From the NCBI GenBank assembly GCA_035995185.1, contig DASYKT010000005.1, forward strand, positions 62,001-126,000: a stretch of 64,000 bases of DNA, read 5' to 3'. Source of the stretch: DASYKT01 sp035995185. GTDB lineage: Bacteria; Acidobacteriota; Blastocatellia; Pyrinomonadales; Pyrinomonadaceae. Below are positions 17,901 to 25,649 of the stretch, piece after piece (the first letter of the stretch is position 1; every line of letters starts with the position of its first letter). The translations under genes were made by a program, and so were the position numbers. The notes below the pieces were generated by a model. It made no database searches. It was not told the DNA's origin and was given only the letters and a program-made list of their open reading frames with translations.

Positions 17901-20588
17901 TGTCCCGTAGTGCTTGGTGGGACGTTGAAGTGGATCGTTGTAATCGGTTTGAGTAATTTGTCCGTAATCGTCTTTAACATATATAGACAGACCAGTGGTG
18001 AAGTCATAGGTCGTTTCGACGGAAGAGGTCTGGTCCGTGCCGTGACCGCTGTTGTCCGGATCCGGCGCCGAAGTAATTACTTTAGTTGGATAAGCAAATT
18101 TATATGGTTTTTCCGTCGAATCCTCGTATATGGTTTCCGTAAAATGCGGGAAAGCGCTGCTCGTATCCCACACTTTTCTTAAATTGCCAAACTTATCATA
18201 TTCGAACCGCCTCGAAACCCATGTTTCCGTATGAGTGACCGGATCTTTTAGCAGCTTCCTTGTAAAAGTGACATTGCCTCGAAGACCGGACTGCGGATCT
18301 TGCCAGCCCGTGGGAGTAACGTCCGGCGAAATCAGATAGAACGGATCGTCATAAAAAAACTGTATTTTAGTAAGCACATCGCTGGTATTTGACGGATCCA
18401 GTTCACGAGTCTCTAACGGCAGTCCGATTATGCCTCTATCGTGGTACTGTTGGCCGTAGGAATAGTCGGTTTCTTTGATTGACGCGATCTTGCCCGCAAA
18501 CCAACTCTCAATAGCGTCCCAATCCAGAACTTCCTCATCAACGGAAGTTTTATTTGAAATAACCGTGTAATGGTAGTTTTTTTGTCGTTTAGTATTAAGA
18601 TGTGAGAAATACGTTGAATCGACCCCGACATTTTCATCATAGTCGGTCTCATTTAACGTAGCTAAAGCAGCATTCGAACTCGGTTCGAAGGTTATTGTCA
18701 CACTTCGTTTTAGTCTCGGATCGCGCCTACCCAAGCCGCCGTCCTGAGGTTCTGCTGTGACCCAATCATATATCGTTCTGGAGCGGAGAACTCCGTTAGC
18801 GTCTTTTATCCGTTCCTCTTTAATAATCCCGCTTCGCGGATCGTCAAAACCGAACCCGGAATCGACGGACTGATAAAAGAAGCGTTCTGTGCTGGAGCCG
18901 TCTGGTGCCGTGGTCACATTTTCCGTATAGTTCCAGATTTGTTCGTTCTGAGGAGTCCCGTCAAAGCTCACATATCTTTTGGCTACGCCGCGGTTGGATT
19001 GTTTGTAGACTTCCATCGCCGTAAATCCAATTGGTTCTACATAACCATATTCAAAACGTTCGTAACTACCAGTTGGATAGGTTATTTTGGATATTTCACC
19101 ATACACATTGTATTTGAATTCGTATTTTTTGCCGTTTGGTAATACAACTTCAGAAATGACCGTGGGATTAAAATCAGCAATTTGGCCATTGCCGAAAGGA
19201 GCCGCACACATTCGTATCGACCTAATATACCTAGTTCTGTTTATTATCTCGTCCTGTAACGGCAAAGGAGACTGATTTTCAAATAGATGTGCACCGGTGA
19301 CTTCATTACCCGTTGGGCTATCGCACGCATCGGGTCCGTAGTGTAGTGTTTCCGCGTGTGGATCTTCTAAGACTTCGTCTAGGTTAGCCCATGTTAATGA
19401 GTAAGGGATTTCCTGGTTATTTATTCCTTTGACGTGTAAGTTCTGAGTTTCAACATCGCGGTGAAACGAGAGTGGGGATCCGTTAAACGGATTTTGAATT
19501 TCCCTTCCCATAGTGTCCATCCATTTACCATCAAAGCTGTAAGTTGATTTATTTCCATTTACATCAATGAATGTTGGTGGCCGCAGTGAAGGGGATTGGC
19601 CATCTTGGATATAAGGAGTAAATAAATACCTGCTGCCATCGGGGAAATATAAGACATCTCTGATTTCTTCGCCGGCGACTTCGCCTCTTACGAGTCGCAA
19701 TCCGGAGCTATCAACGGAAAGATAGATTCCGGCGACGCTGTTATAGCATTCTTCCGGTTCGTGTTGACAATTAAATACCTTGTCGCTCTTGCGAAATTCG
19801 TGACTTGCGCCATCAGGAGTTACTACGGTTAACCGCTGAACGAAATGGGGCACTTGCGGTACCGGTGCATTAGTGGTCGGATTAGGCGGAGTCCAAGGAC
19901 CGGGATCACCCGGGTTAAATACCGGCCCTCCGAAGGCACACTCAAAATTAGAGTCCGCTGGGGCAGGATCACACATTCCCCAACTTCCGCAATTACAATA
20001 TTGAAAACTGTGCCATGCTAGGCCATCACATCGAGGGTCGTAAAAGATTTGAGGTTCAGACCAATAACAACCGTCATCAACGATATTAAAGGGATTTTTA
20101 AGCAACCCCGAAGGAATTTGGTCAATATAGAGTTCTCCAAATTCGTTGTAAATTACGGGTTCGTCATAAATGACCGCAGGTTGAAGACTGCTCGTCCAAC
20201 CAGAAGTAGATTTTTCTGAGAACATCGCTCCGACTTCAGTGCTCTGATAAACCAGATAATCATAGCCTTGCATACTAACTTGTGTGGTCTGCGAACGTGT
20301 ATTTATTAACTTCATATTCCAGATCTTGGAAGAGTAATTCAATACGAACGGCTTGGAATTACCCGCTCTACCCGGATAGTTGGCAATTGGGATCGATAGC
20401 TCCATCGCACGTGTGACCGGATTTACTCTGACGGTAGATTTGAGAGTTTGGTCAGCTTTATTTTCTGTAGTCTGTGTATTTTGGGCTGCGATGCTTGAAA
20501 AGACGACGAACAGAGTCAATAGGACTCCGAAATACTGATTGGTTTTTGTTTTCCACCAAAACACTCGATCAACTCCGTATAAATTCAT
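14925..20588 (-). CDS. Secreted RHS-repeat protein with C-terminal HExxH domain
   Basis: 1887 residues. An N-terminal hydrophobic segment (about 18-34, ending SIAAQ) looks like a signal peptide. Many YD/RHS repeats of the form YDxxGRxxxxxxxx run from about residue 560 to 1500, and the conserved RHS core (DEETGLDFAEARYYLNKHGR, then YVYVGNNPLKRIDPSGL) ends near residue 1611. The 276-residue tail after it is unlike the repeats, as in polymorphic toxins, and contains NHEKVHGAG (near 1848), a match to the HExxH zinc-peptidase motif. GAGGAAAC precedes the ATG. It is downstream of a VCBS-repeat membrane protein (63 nt) and upstream of a small membrane protein. A cell-surface or released toxin is inferred; RHS core autoproteolysis residues were not individually checked. 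Confidence 0.85.
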   Translation of the reverse strand: MNLYGVDRVFWWKTKTNQYFGVLLTLFVVFSSIAAQNTQTTENKADQTLKSTVRVNPVTRAMELSIPIANYPGRAGNSKPFVLNYSSKIWNMKLINTRSQTTQVSMQGYDYLVYQSTEVGAMFSEKSTSGWTSSLQPAVIYDEPVIYNEFGELYIDQIPSGLLKNPFNIVDDGCYWSEPQIFYDPRCDGLAWHSFQYCNCGSWGMCDPAPADSNFECAFGGPVFNPGDPGPWTPPNPTTNAPVPQVPHFVQRLTVVTPDGASHEFRKSDKVFNCQHEPEECYNSVAGIYLSVDSSGLRLVRGEVAGEEIRDVLYFPDGSRYLFTPYIQDGQSPSLRPPTFIDVNGNKSTYSFDGKWMDTMGREIQNPFNGSPLSFHRDVETQNLHVKGINNQEIPYSLTWANLDEVLEDPHAETLHYGPDACDSPTGNEVTGAHLFENQSPLPLQDEIINRTRYIRSIRMCAAPFGNGQIADFNPTVISEVVLPNGKKYEFKYNVYGEISKITYPTGSYERFEYGYVEPIGFTAMEVYKQSNRGVAKRYVSFDGTPQNEQIWNYTENVTTAPDGSSTERFFYQSVDSGFGFDDPRSGIIKEERIKDANGVLRSRTIYDWVTAEPQDGGLGRRDPRLKRSVTITFEPSSNAALATLNETDYDENVGVDSTYFSHLNTKRQKNYHYTVISNKTSVDEEVLDWDAIESWFAGKIASIKETDYSYGQQYHDRGIIGLPLETRELDPSNTSDVLTKIQFFYDDPFYLISPDVTPTGWQDPQSGLRGNVTFTRKLLKDPVTHTETWVSRRFEYDKFGNLRKVWDTSSAFPHFTETIYEDSTEKPYKFAYPTKVITSAPDPDNSGHGTDQTSSVETTYDFTTGLSIYVKDDYGQITQTDYNDPLQRPTKHYGTNFIAPITEMIYDDINQTVKIRKQIDELNWAESTTFRDKVGRIIKTQTTDNQGDVLVETQYDSMGRIKKVSSPHRSNETPSWTENFYDSAGRLFKVKSPDNTEKFSEFNFSTTEEIGLATTTTDAAARKSRSIINALGQLIRVDESNNNNQLGTIDNPSQPTYYKYNLQGKMVRIQQGIQNRYFLYDNFGRLLRVKQPEQEVNINLNTTGNAENNQWSAGFEYDTGGNLVKTVDAKNTSITNTYDSAGRTIKKVYSDGTPQVECFYDGKGLSQPINFAKGKLTKISNSISENRYTQFDSFSRLLSSEQVTDGQVYASSYKYNLTGELVEEKYPSGEIVRNFFGSDGALSRIVVNDRTYTSDLNFNASGDVLSLRLGNGLYETTQYNASQQLLQVGLGLGINDTSIWRVNYEYGALTVNSGVDGSQNTGDIAKQTITLPNTSFVQTYKYDHLDRLTEAAETTNGQQNWIQTFGHDKYGNRIGFSQNIGGQQLTINNQTLPAIDPNSNRFVSGQGYIYDANGNLTSDAEGRNFTFNGENKQTLVTNNVNAVQGRYFYDAGGKRVKKVSFEGTADEETVVFVYDGLGKLIAEYSNKLPSNPTINYTTSDVVGSPRIITDKNGNLISRRDFMPFGEELTAGTPNRTVEQKYGYGDQIRKKFTGYARDEETGLDFAEARYYLNKHGRFTAVDPLLMSGKPDIPQTFNRYVYVGNNPLKRIDPSGLIWLTDNNGHFVWMPDDYYNWQMKHNPKFQYKSWANGNGVEYVLGSTNMKEYQGLIGSVVRNDPEGKRLMIYVRGVADPPVENNGGVTFLEGNSLTAEERNQIETSLNSTNDNPMCTQSFIGNGLRNPVRLKLFVGTKDQLDGTKNDPSAAAQLGLTQTGADTVRNGFNYSPDAITASNNYFYRGEADPNTGQVEPQTVDGHPRVFVSRKGLFPYLRDYADFRWEGSLNYKVNHEKVHGAGASRTPGGWMYTPFGDDLTAHPAYGSIRSACGW

Positions 20589-20651
20589 AACGTTTCCTCG
20601 CTCAAAGTTTCATCGACTTAGTACCTTCTGCTCTACTTAATATCAAATTCC

Positions 20652-21809
20652 CTATCTTCTATATTTACTCGGTACAGGAAGGTCGCCTGCTACTCCCCAT
20701 TGCTCTATACGAGCTTGTCCGTCTGTGCTCTTACGAATGTACCAATAACCGGTATATGGTCCCGACGACCGCCAGACAGCTATATCTGTTTTTCCATCTG
20801 CGTCGTAATCTGAAGGAACTGCAAAATCGATCCCATCCCCCCAGGTTATTATTTGTACCTGGCTGTTCGAACTTTGCCGAATCCGCCAATTATGATCTCC
20901 GTCTTTACGCCAGGTGGCATAGTCCGCTCGTCCGTCCCCGTCATAATCTGCCGGAACAGGCTTGTCACCCATAGCGCCAAGGTTCTGTATCAAAGTCTGT
21001 TGATCGGAAAGCGAATAAACCCAAAACGTAGCCGTGCTGTTGCGCCAGATAGCTGGGTCACTCTTTCCGTCGCCGGTAAAATCTGCCGGGACTGGTTCGT
21101 CGTTATTAGCTCCGAAATTAAAAGAATACATTTGAGAATTGCTGCTGTATTTGATTTGCCAACCGCCTGTACCGGGATTGAACATCGCGACATCGGTCTT
21201 TCCGTCACCGTCATAGTCTGCCTGGGCCGGTTTATCATTCTGTCCACCCATAAACTCGGTGTAATGAGTTCCGTTGCTGCTGCGATAGATCCACCAGGTG
21301 CCGGTGCCGCCAGTCAGCGGACGCCAGATGGCGAGATCGGTTTTGGTATCTCCATCGTAATCCCCTGGCACTGGCTTATCACCCGACATCCCCCAACCGG
21401 CAGCGAACTGTTGTGAGCTGGCACCGCCCAGGCAGTACCAAACCCCACTCGAAGGTCTCCAAACCGCCAAGTCTGAAGGCGCAGGTGTATCAACCCCCGC
21501 GTCCTTAACAGCCAGCAATCTGCTTCCGGCATAGATATATTGTTTTGATAATGGTAGAGGAGTTGGAGTTGGTGTGGGTAATGGTGCCGATACAATCGGG
21601 TTCAGGCTGGCAAGAAAATTTTTACTATTGCTTTTGGCAGAATCTTCCAGATATTTCAGTCCTGCGCCTGTTATCCCTACGGCTAAAAAAATACTTAAGC
21701 CAATTATCCACCAACGGGCCTTTGAATTATTGAATCTGTTTACATCGGGATTCAATTGATCGAAGTCTTTAGATTCTGTTTTGTCTTTTATTTTTTTGTT
21801 AATGGACAT
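20652..21809 (-). CDS. Membrane-anchored FG-GAP/VCBS-repeat protein
   Basis: 385 residues. A cytoplasmic, charged N-terminus is followed by one transmembrane helix (about 34-54), a Pro/Thr linker (PTPTPTPLP near 78-86) and then repeats of about 40 residues to the end. The repeats carry PVPGDYDGDTKTDLAIWRP-type motifs, whose Asp-rich DxDGDxxxD loops bind calcium in the FG-GAP/VCBS beta-propeller family. The repeats would be outside the cytoplasm. It is first in a transcription unit with the RHS protein, so it may help present or anchor it; that link is inference. A good sigma-70 promoter (21971-21999) lies 162 bp upstream. Related repeats occur in the secreted protein at 45495-46892. Confidence 0.8.
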   Translation of the reverse strand: MSINKKIKDKTESKDFDQLNPDVNRFNNSKARWWIIGLSIFLAVGITGAGLKYLEDSAKSNSKNFLASLNPIVSAPLPTPTPTPLPLSKQYIYAGSRLLAVKDAGVDTPAPSDLAVWRPSSGVWYCLGGASSQQFAAGWGMSGDKPVPGDYDGDTKTDLAIWRPLTGGTGTWWIYRSSNGTHYTEFMGGQNDKPAQADYDGDGKTDVAMFNPGTGGWQIKYSSNSQMYSFNFGANNDEPVPADFTGDGKSDPAIWRNSTATFWVYSLSDQQTLIQNLGAMGDKPVPADYDGDGRADYATWRKDGDHNWRIRQSSNSQVQIITWGDGIDFAVPSDYDADGKTDIAVWRSSGPYTGYWYIRKSTDGQARIEQWGVAGDLPVPSKYRR

Positions 21810-22236
21810 AGCTTTATAGGAGCGAAAATCCTACTGTTTGAAATGATGAGAGGCTTGGAAACTTTTATAAAAAAGCTGGGAATTCCAAGCGATAAAAAGC
21901 AATACGATTGATGAAACAATTTATTTCACCTTAACTGTCCTGCCCTTGGCTCGTTTTTACGATTGACCGTGTTATAAACTACGAAGAAATTATTGTCAAT
22001 ATAAATTGTTTATTCGTAATTATCTCTTTCACATTTAAGGCGTCATTTGTTGCTAGATGTTATTACTTTCAAATCAGTTAACGGTATGTAGCTCCAGGTT
22101 ATTAGACACCGCATCTATGAAATTGGTTCCTGTGTTACCTGTCATCGATCGGCTAACTCACATAAAAAATTTGAATATCTTCTTCTGTCTAAATTCAGGC
22201 ACTCTACAATTTACTTTGGAAACTACTCGTTTCTAC
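21810..22236. other. Intergenic region with operon promoter
   Basis: 427 bp upstream of the VCBS-RHS operon. It contains the promoter at 21971-21999 and otherwise AT-rich DNA without convincing genes. Confidence 0.4.
21971..21999 (-). promoter_or_regulatory. Sigma-70-like promoter of the VCBS-RHS operon
   Basis: Minus-strand TTGACA (21994-21999), a 17-bp spacer and TATAAC (21971-21976). It would give a leader of about 155 nt before the ATG at 21809. Confidence 0.6.
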
Positions 22237-22716
22237 CTAAGTATTTTGGCGTATATTTTCCTCAAGTTCCTTTTCCTCGCGTACAATTCTTTCGGTGATT
22301 TCATGCCGATTCGTGAATACATTACTGAATAATCCGATGATCTTTTCTTCAGTCAGAAGTTCATAGTCCTCAATACGAATGCTTTCGTTAAATATTCGAC
22401 AATTTGTACATGTTGGAAATGTGCCGAATACAGTAGTGGCGACGATATCAATAGAATATGTACTGTCTAAATGTATTTGAAAAAGAAAGCTTGTATTCTG
22501 CTCTTGAATTAAAATCCGTCCTCTGCTTACAAAGCCCCTGGTCTTTACTATTTGGAAATAAGGTTTTAATTCCGCGGTGATTTTATTAAGGGCCGGCATT
22601 GTGCCTTGATTCAACAATCGCGATATATCATCCTTGCTTAGTTCAAAACGCTTCGCCCTTTTCCGAGTTCTTTCATTCTGCTCTAAATGTTGCCTTAAAG
22701 ATGCTAATTGATCCAT
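22237..22716 (-). CDS. Hypothetical protein
   Basis: 159 residues from the ATG at 22716; a TTG at 22776 would add 20 residues of low-complexity Ser/Gln sequence and neither start has a good ribosome-binding site. The N-terminal third is basic and helical (NERTRKRAKRFELSKDDISRLL), the middle has beta character, and one CTNC pair occurs near residue 108. The C-terminal 25 residues are a highly charged helix. No family is recognised. It is divergent from the XRE regulator at 22968 across a 250-bp region with a palindromic operator, so the two may be co-regulated. Confidence 0.45.
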   Translation of the reverse strand: MDQLASLRQHLEQNERTRKRAKRFELSKDDISRLLNQGTMPALNKITAELKPYFQIVKTRGFVSRGRILIQEQNTSFLFQIHLDSTYSIDIVATTVFGTFPTCTNCRIFNESIRIEDYELLTEEKIIGLFSNVFTNRHEITERIVREEKELEENIRQNT

Positions 22717-22898
22717 ATATATGAAAAACTGTCTCGAATGACTTTGGGAGCTTTGCGAATTTAGCGAAGCTTTCAAAGTTCTCGTGTATAATGACGAGTT
22801 AATTACTATGCTTCGGACGGTAACACTTACTTCGTGACACCGTTTGCCGAGATCACCTTTCCTTTAGTTTCTCCGGCAAAATCAATAATCGACAACAT

Positions 22899-22920
22899 AC
22901 TAAATACCATCGTATTTAGT
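22899..22920. promoter_or_regulatory. Perfect palindrome, candidate operator of the XRE regulator
   Basis: ACTAAATAC-CATC-GTATTTAGT, 9-bp perfect arms with a 4-bp centre, 48 bp upstream of the start of the XRE-family gene and in the divergent region. Autoregulatory XRE repressors commonly bind such sites; binding is inferred. Confidence 0.5.
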
Positions 22921-22967
22921 CAAGGCGAGTTTGCAGGTAGAAGACTTTCATCAGGAGGATTTATCTG

Positions 22968-23219
22968 ATGGGAGCCAAGAATCTACGGCCAAAACGTTTA
23001 GCGGAAAAACTAAAAAAAATTAGAAGTAATTTGAATTTATCTCAAAATGACCTTATTGAGAGGATGGGTTTTGCTGGCATAATCTTTCAAGGCAACATTT
23101 CCCAATATGAACTGGGCCGACGTGAACCGCCATTGCCCGTACTTCTAGCCTATGCCCGACTTATTAAAATTAATGTGGATACATTAATAGACGATAAGTT
23201 AAAGTTGCCTGGTCAATAG
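22968..23219 (+). CDS. XRE-family helix-turn-helix regulator
   Basis: 83 residues. LAEKLKKIRSNLNLSQNDLI and NISQYELGRREPPLPVLLAYAR match the HTH_3 (Cro/C1) fold: helix 2 LSQNDLIERM, recognition helix around GNISQYE, then the conserved RREPPL loop. The start is firm: AGGAGG lies 8 nt before the ATG. It is a stand-alone DNA-binding domain without effector domain. A palindrome (22899-22920) lies just upstream. It is the nearest regulator to the five-gene operon starting at 23591 and could control it, but 371 bp separate them. Confidence 0.85.
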   Translation: MGAKNLRPKRLAEKLKKIRSNLNLSQNDLIERMGFAGIIFQGNISQYELGRREPPLPVLLAYARLIKINVDTLIDDKLKLPGQ

Positions 23220-23590
23220 CAAACGCCTCTGTCCTGAAGCAAATGCTATTTCGCAAAAGCCAGGATCTCAAAAGACTCTCTCAATCTAAAATCCCCTCCT
23301 GTATAACCGTAACGACATATTCGCGATGCGGATTGAATGTGCGCCCTGTCGCTCTTCGGCCAAAAAGGAGCGGTTAATAAAGGTTTTACGATAAACAAAG
23401 AAAAGCAAGCTCGTTTGAGACTTGATGAGCTTCGCCATTTATATATATTCATCGAATGGATAAAAGAGTGGTTTGCTAATTGGACTAACATCCAAAAGTT
23501 CAAAATCTTGCTAGGGAAGAAAGGACGACTATGTTATATTTCAAGGGACAATTAGTATTTTTTATATCTCTAATATAGGAGGCTGAATCC
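23220..23590. other. Intergenic region before the five-gene operon
   Basis: 371 bp. Small frames at 23246-23503 (minus) and 23337-23555 (plus) lack ribosome-binding sites and recognisable domains. A possible promoter is TTGCTA-16 bp-TATGTT ending near 23535. The 3' end contains AGGAGG ahead of the GTG at 23591. Confidence 0.35.
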
Positions 23591-24076
23591 GTGGGAAAAC
23601 CCAACTACTCTCAACTGCTAAACTGGCAGGAGTGTCAAGATTTCACGGAAATCGGGACAGAATTAAGATCAGCGCTTGACCTAGTAGAAAAGGTCGACTT
23701 TACCATGCTCAAACAGAAGCTAGGGCAAGAAAAAGGCTGGTCGGCTGAATATCAGGAGGAAGTCGAAAGTCTTTACAGAAATTTTCTTGCCTTAAATATT
23801 ATCTACCCAGATAGAAAAATCTGTCCTACAGGCCCTATCGACGAATTTTGGCACGCGCATATTCTCGATACGCATGCTTATAAAAAAGATTGTGATTTAC
23901 TATTCGGCCATTTTTTGCACCATTTTCCTTACTTCGGAATGCGGGGACCCGATGATTATGCGGACCTGCAAGGTGCTTTTAACAATAGCCGTGAACTATT
24001 TATTCATCATTTTGGGATAGACCCATGCGGAGGTGAAACTGAGGCTCGCGGTTGTTCGCCTCAGCGTTGTCCATGA
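23591..24076 (+). CDS. GRDP-like (DUF1399-related) protein with Cys-containing C-terminal tail
   Basis: 161 residues, GTG start with AGGAGG 8 nt upstream. Residues 80-120 contain GPIDEFWHAHILDT, then DCDLLFGHFLHHFPYFGMRG, closely matching the bacterial glycine-rich domain-containing-protein-like family (DUF1399 type), in which xDxxWHxHILxT and hHxPYFG are the signature. The biochemical role of this domain is unknown. The last 18 residues (PCGGETEARGCSPQRCP) contain three cysteines, are unlike the rest of the protein and look like an appended tail. It is the first gene of an operon with two methyltransferases, an oxygenase and a UvrA paralogue, so the tail might be the substrate of modification, as in a RiPP precursor; this is speculative. 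Its stop overlaps the next ATG (ATGA). Confidence 0.7.
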   Translation: MGKPNYSQLLNWQECQDFTEIGTELRSALDLVEKVDFTMLKQKLGQEKGWSAEYQEEVESLYRNFLALNIIYPDRKICPTGPIDEFWHAHILDTHAYKKDCDLLFGHFLHHFPYFGMRGPDDYADLQGAFNNSRELFIHHFGIDPCGGETEARGCSPQRCP

Positions 24077-24774
24077 GTGAAAAGTTAAGGATCATTGCAG
24101 CATCTCCCCTACAGCCACTTGAAAGCGATACAACCTTAGAAAGTGCTAATAAAATTTTTTGGGCAAATCTGATAGGGCATATAAGAAAAGACACTTATAT
24201 TCCTTTCGAAAAAATACTTGATATAGGCTGTCATCATGGCGGCTTGCTGGAAGAAATAGTAAATGTATTACATCCCAAAGCTGTAATAGGCGTCGAACCT
24301 TCTTCGCATTGCCGCGAGAGGGCACGTTTTCGTCTTCAGAATGTCGCCGCTTCCGTTCAAATGCTTTCACCTGAGCGGTGGAACGAGATCCCAACGGCGA
24401 GCATTGACTTAATAACCTGTCACGAAGTTCTTCACTTGATAAAGGATGTTGACAGTTTATTTCGACAAATATCGCGAGTGCTCCGTCCTGGGAGAGAGGC
24501 CTTCATAGTAGTAGGATGCCATACTGAAAACCCACTTTGGGAGCGTTGGAGTCTGCAGCTGGAGAACGAGGGTCAAACTGTTTTCAGTCGCTCTCCGTTT
24601 GAGATATTAGAAGTAGCTCTTCACAGCGGGCTAAATGGTGCTCTACGTCCTTTACGAAGAGATGGATGGATAATTTATGATCCTGCTCAAGCCGAATTTA
24701 AATACGATTCTCTCACCGAGTTGCTCAATCATCAGTACCGCTATAAGCTGCTTTTTCGCTTTAATAAGCCGTGA
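24073..24774 (+). CDS. Class I SAM-dependent methyltransferase
   Basis: 233 residues from the ATG at 24073, which overlaps the previous stop as ATGA; an upstream TTG at 24052 is less likely. The Rossmann fold is seen in ILDIGCHHGGLLEEI (motif I, about residues 48-62), GVEPSSHCRERAR (motif II acidic residue), DLITCHEVLHLIKD (motif IV) and RVLRPGREAFIVVGCH (post-motif helix and strand 5). The pattern is Methyltransf_11/25-like, acting on small molecules or proteins rather than DNA. Substrate is unknown. The glycine-poor motif I (GCHHGG) is unusual but keeps the needed GxxxG spacing. It is coupled to the oxygenase gene downstream (GTGA overlap). Confidence 0.8.
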   Translation: MSEKLRIIAASPLQPLESDTTLESANKIFWANLIGHIRKDTYIPFEKILDIGCHHGGLLEEIVNVLHPKAVIGVEPSSHCRERARFRLQNVAASVQMLSPERWNEIPTASIDLITCHEVLHLIKDVDSLFRQISRVLRPGREAFIVVGCHTENPLWERWSLQLENEGQTVFSRSPFEILEVALHSGLNGALRPLRRDGWIIYDPAQAEFKYDSLTELLNHQYRYKLLFRFNKP

Positions 24775-25649
24775 ATAATCTTGCCCCTCCGGTTATATTT
24801 GTACCACCGAAAATCGTCGAGACATTAGAGTCGCTCTCTTCGCTCCCTAATACTCTGGAAAAAATGGAGCAAGAAGCGAAGGATGATTTTGCAGGATTTC
24901 CTTTGATATCTTCAAAAGAATGGCAGGAATTTTCGCGAGAAATAAGCCACGCTTACCAAGGCCGAGATCACGTAATTTTAAAAGGATTGCCAGCAAGCCG
25001 CAGCGGCGTTACGTTACTTGTCATCGCACGCACGATTGGGAGAGATTTTCGCACTTATCGCGGCGGTCAAATCGTTAAGTATTTCAAAATGTCTCCATGG
25101 ACCCGCGAACTTTCTCATACCACACGCGAAGGAGAATTTCATACCGACTTAAACACGGAGACCTTTCCTCCAGCGCTCACAGCTATGCAATGCTTCGAAC
25201 CGGATCCTGGATCCCCCCTGTATGGAGTCAGCCGAGTAGCACGTATGAAGGATATAATTGCCTTTTTGGAATGTTCAAATAATTTGGAAACACTTGATTT
25301 TCTAAATGTAGTCGAAGTTAACATGTTAAATGACCGTTCGAACTTTATGTGGTCGGGACAAATCGTCGGAAAAGATTTCATACGTTATCATCCGGAAACA
25401 TTGCGGGCGGCAGAGCGTCGCTACGGGAATGCTATGACATCGCTTGATGAACGGATTGCCGAGATTGCACGGGCAGCATTCGAAGTTTCTTTTCCTTTTA
25501 TTTTAGAAGCCGGAGATGTGTTGTTGACCTCAAACCATCGTACGCTTCATTACCGAGGCGAGTGTTCGGTCGCATTTGAAAATTATCCGACGGAATTTAA
25601 CTCTAGAAGTATTTTTATTCTCCACGCCAATAAGGAAATGATCGCGTAA
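24771..25649 (+). CDS. TauD/TfdA-like Fe(II)/2-oxoglutarate oxygenase
   Basis: 292 residues, GTG start overlapping the upstream stop (GTGA). The facial metal triad of TauD-type enzymes is recognisable: FHTDLNTETFPP (H and D near residues 123-125) and TLHYRGECS (distal His near 258), followed by an Arg in FNSRSIFILH (near 277) that would hold 2-oxoglutarate. Such enzymes hydroxylate or otherwise oxidise small molecules, amino-acid side chains or peptides. The region RGGQIVKYFKMSPWTRELS before the HxD matches the substrate-side loop of clavaminate-synthase-like members. It lies in the middle of the tightly coupled operon; the next gene begins inside its stop codon (TAATG). A second, more distant TauD-like gene lies at 30626-31429. 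Confidence 0.8.
   Translation: MNNLAPPVIFVPPKIVETLESLSSLPNTLEKMEQEAKDDFAGFPLISSKEWQEFSREISHAYQGRDHVILKGLPASRSGVTLLVIARTIGRDFRTYRGGQIVKYFKMSPWTRELSHTTREGEFHTDLNTETFPPALTAMQCFEPDPGSPLYGVSRVARMKDIIAFLECSNNLETLDFLNVVEVNMLNDRSNFMWSGQIVGKDFIRYHPETLRAAERRYGNAMTSLDERIAEIARAAFEVSFPFILEAGDVLLTSNHRTLHYRGECSVAFENYPTEFNSRSIFILHANKEMIA

Noticed and set aside
23246..23555. Two overlapping small frames on opposite strands
   Set aside because: Neither has a start signal or recognisable domain; a transposase remnant was considered but not supported.
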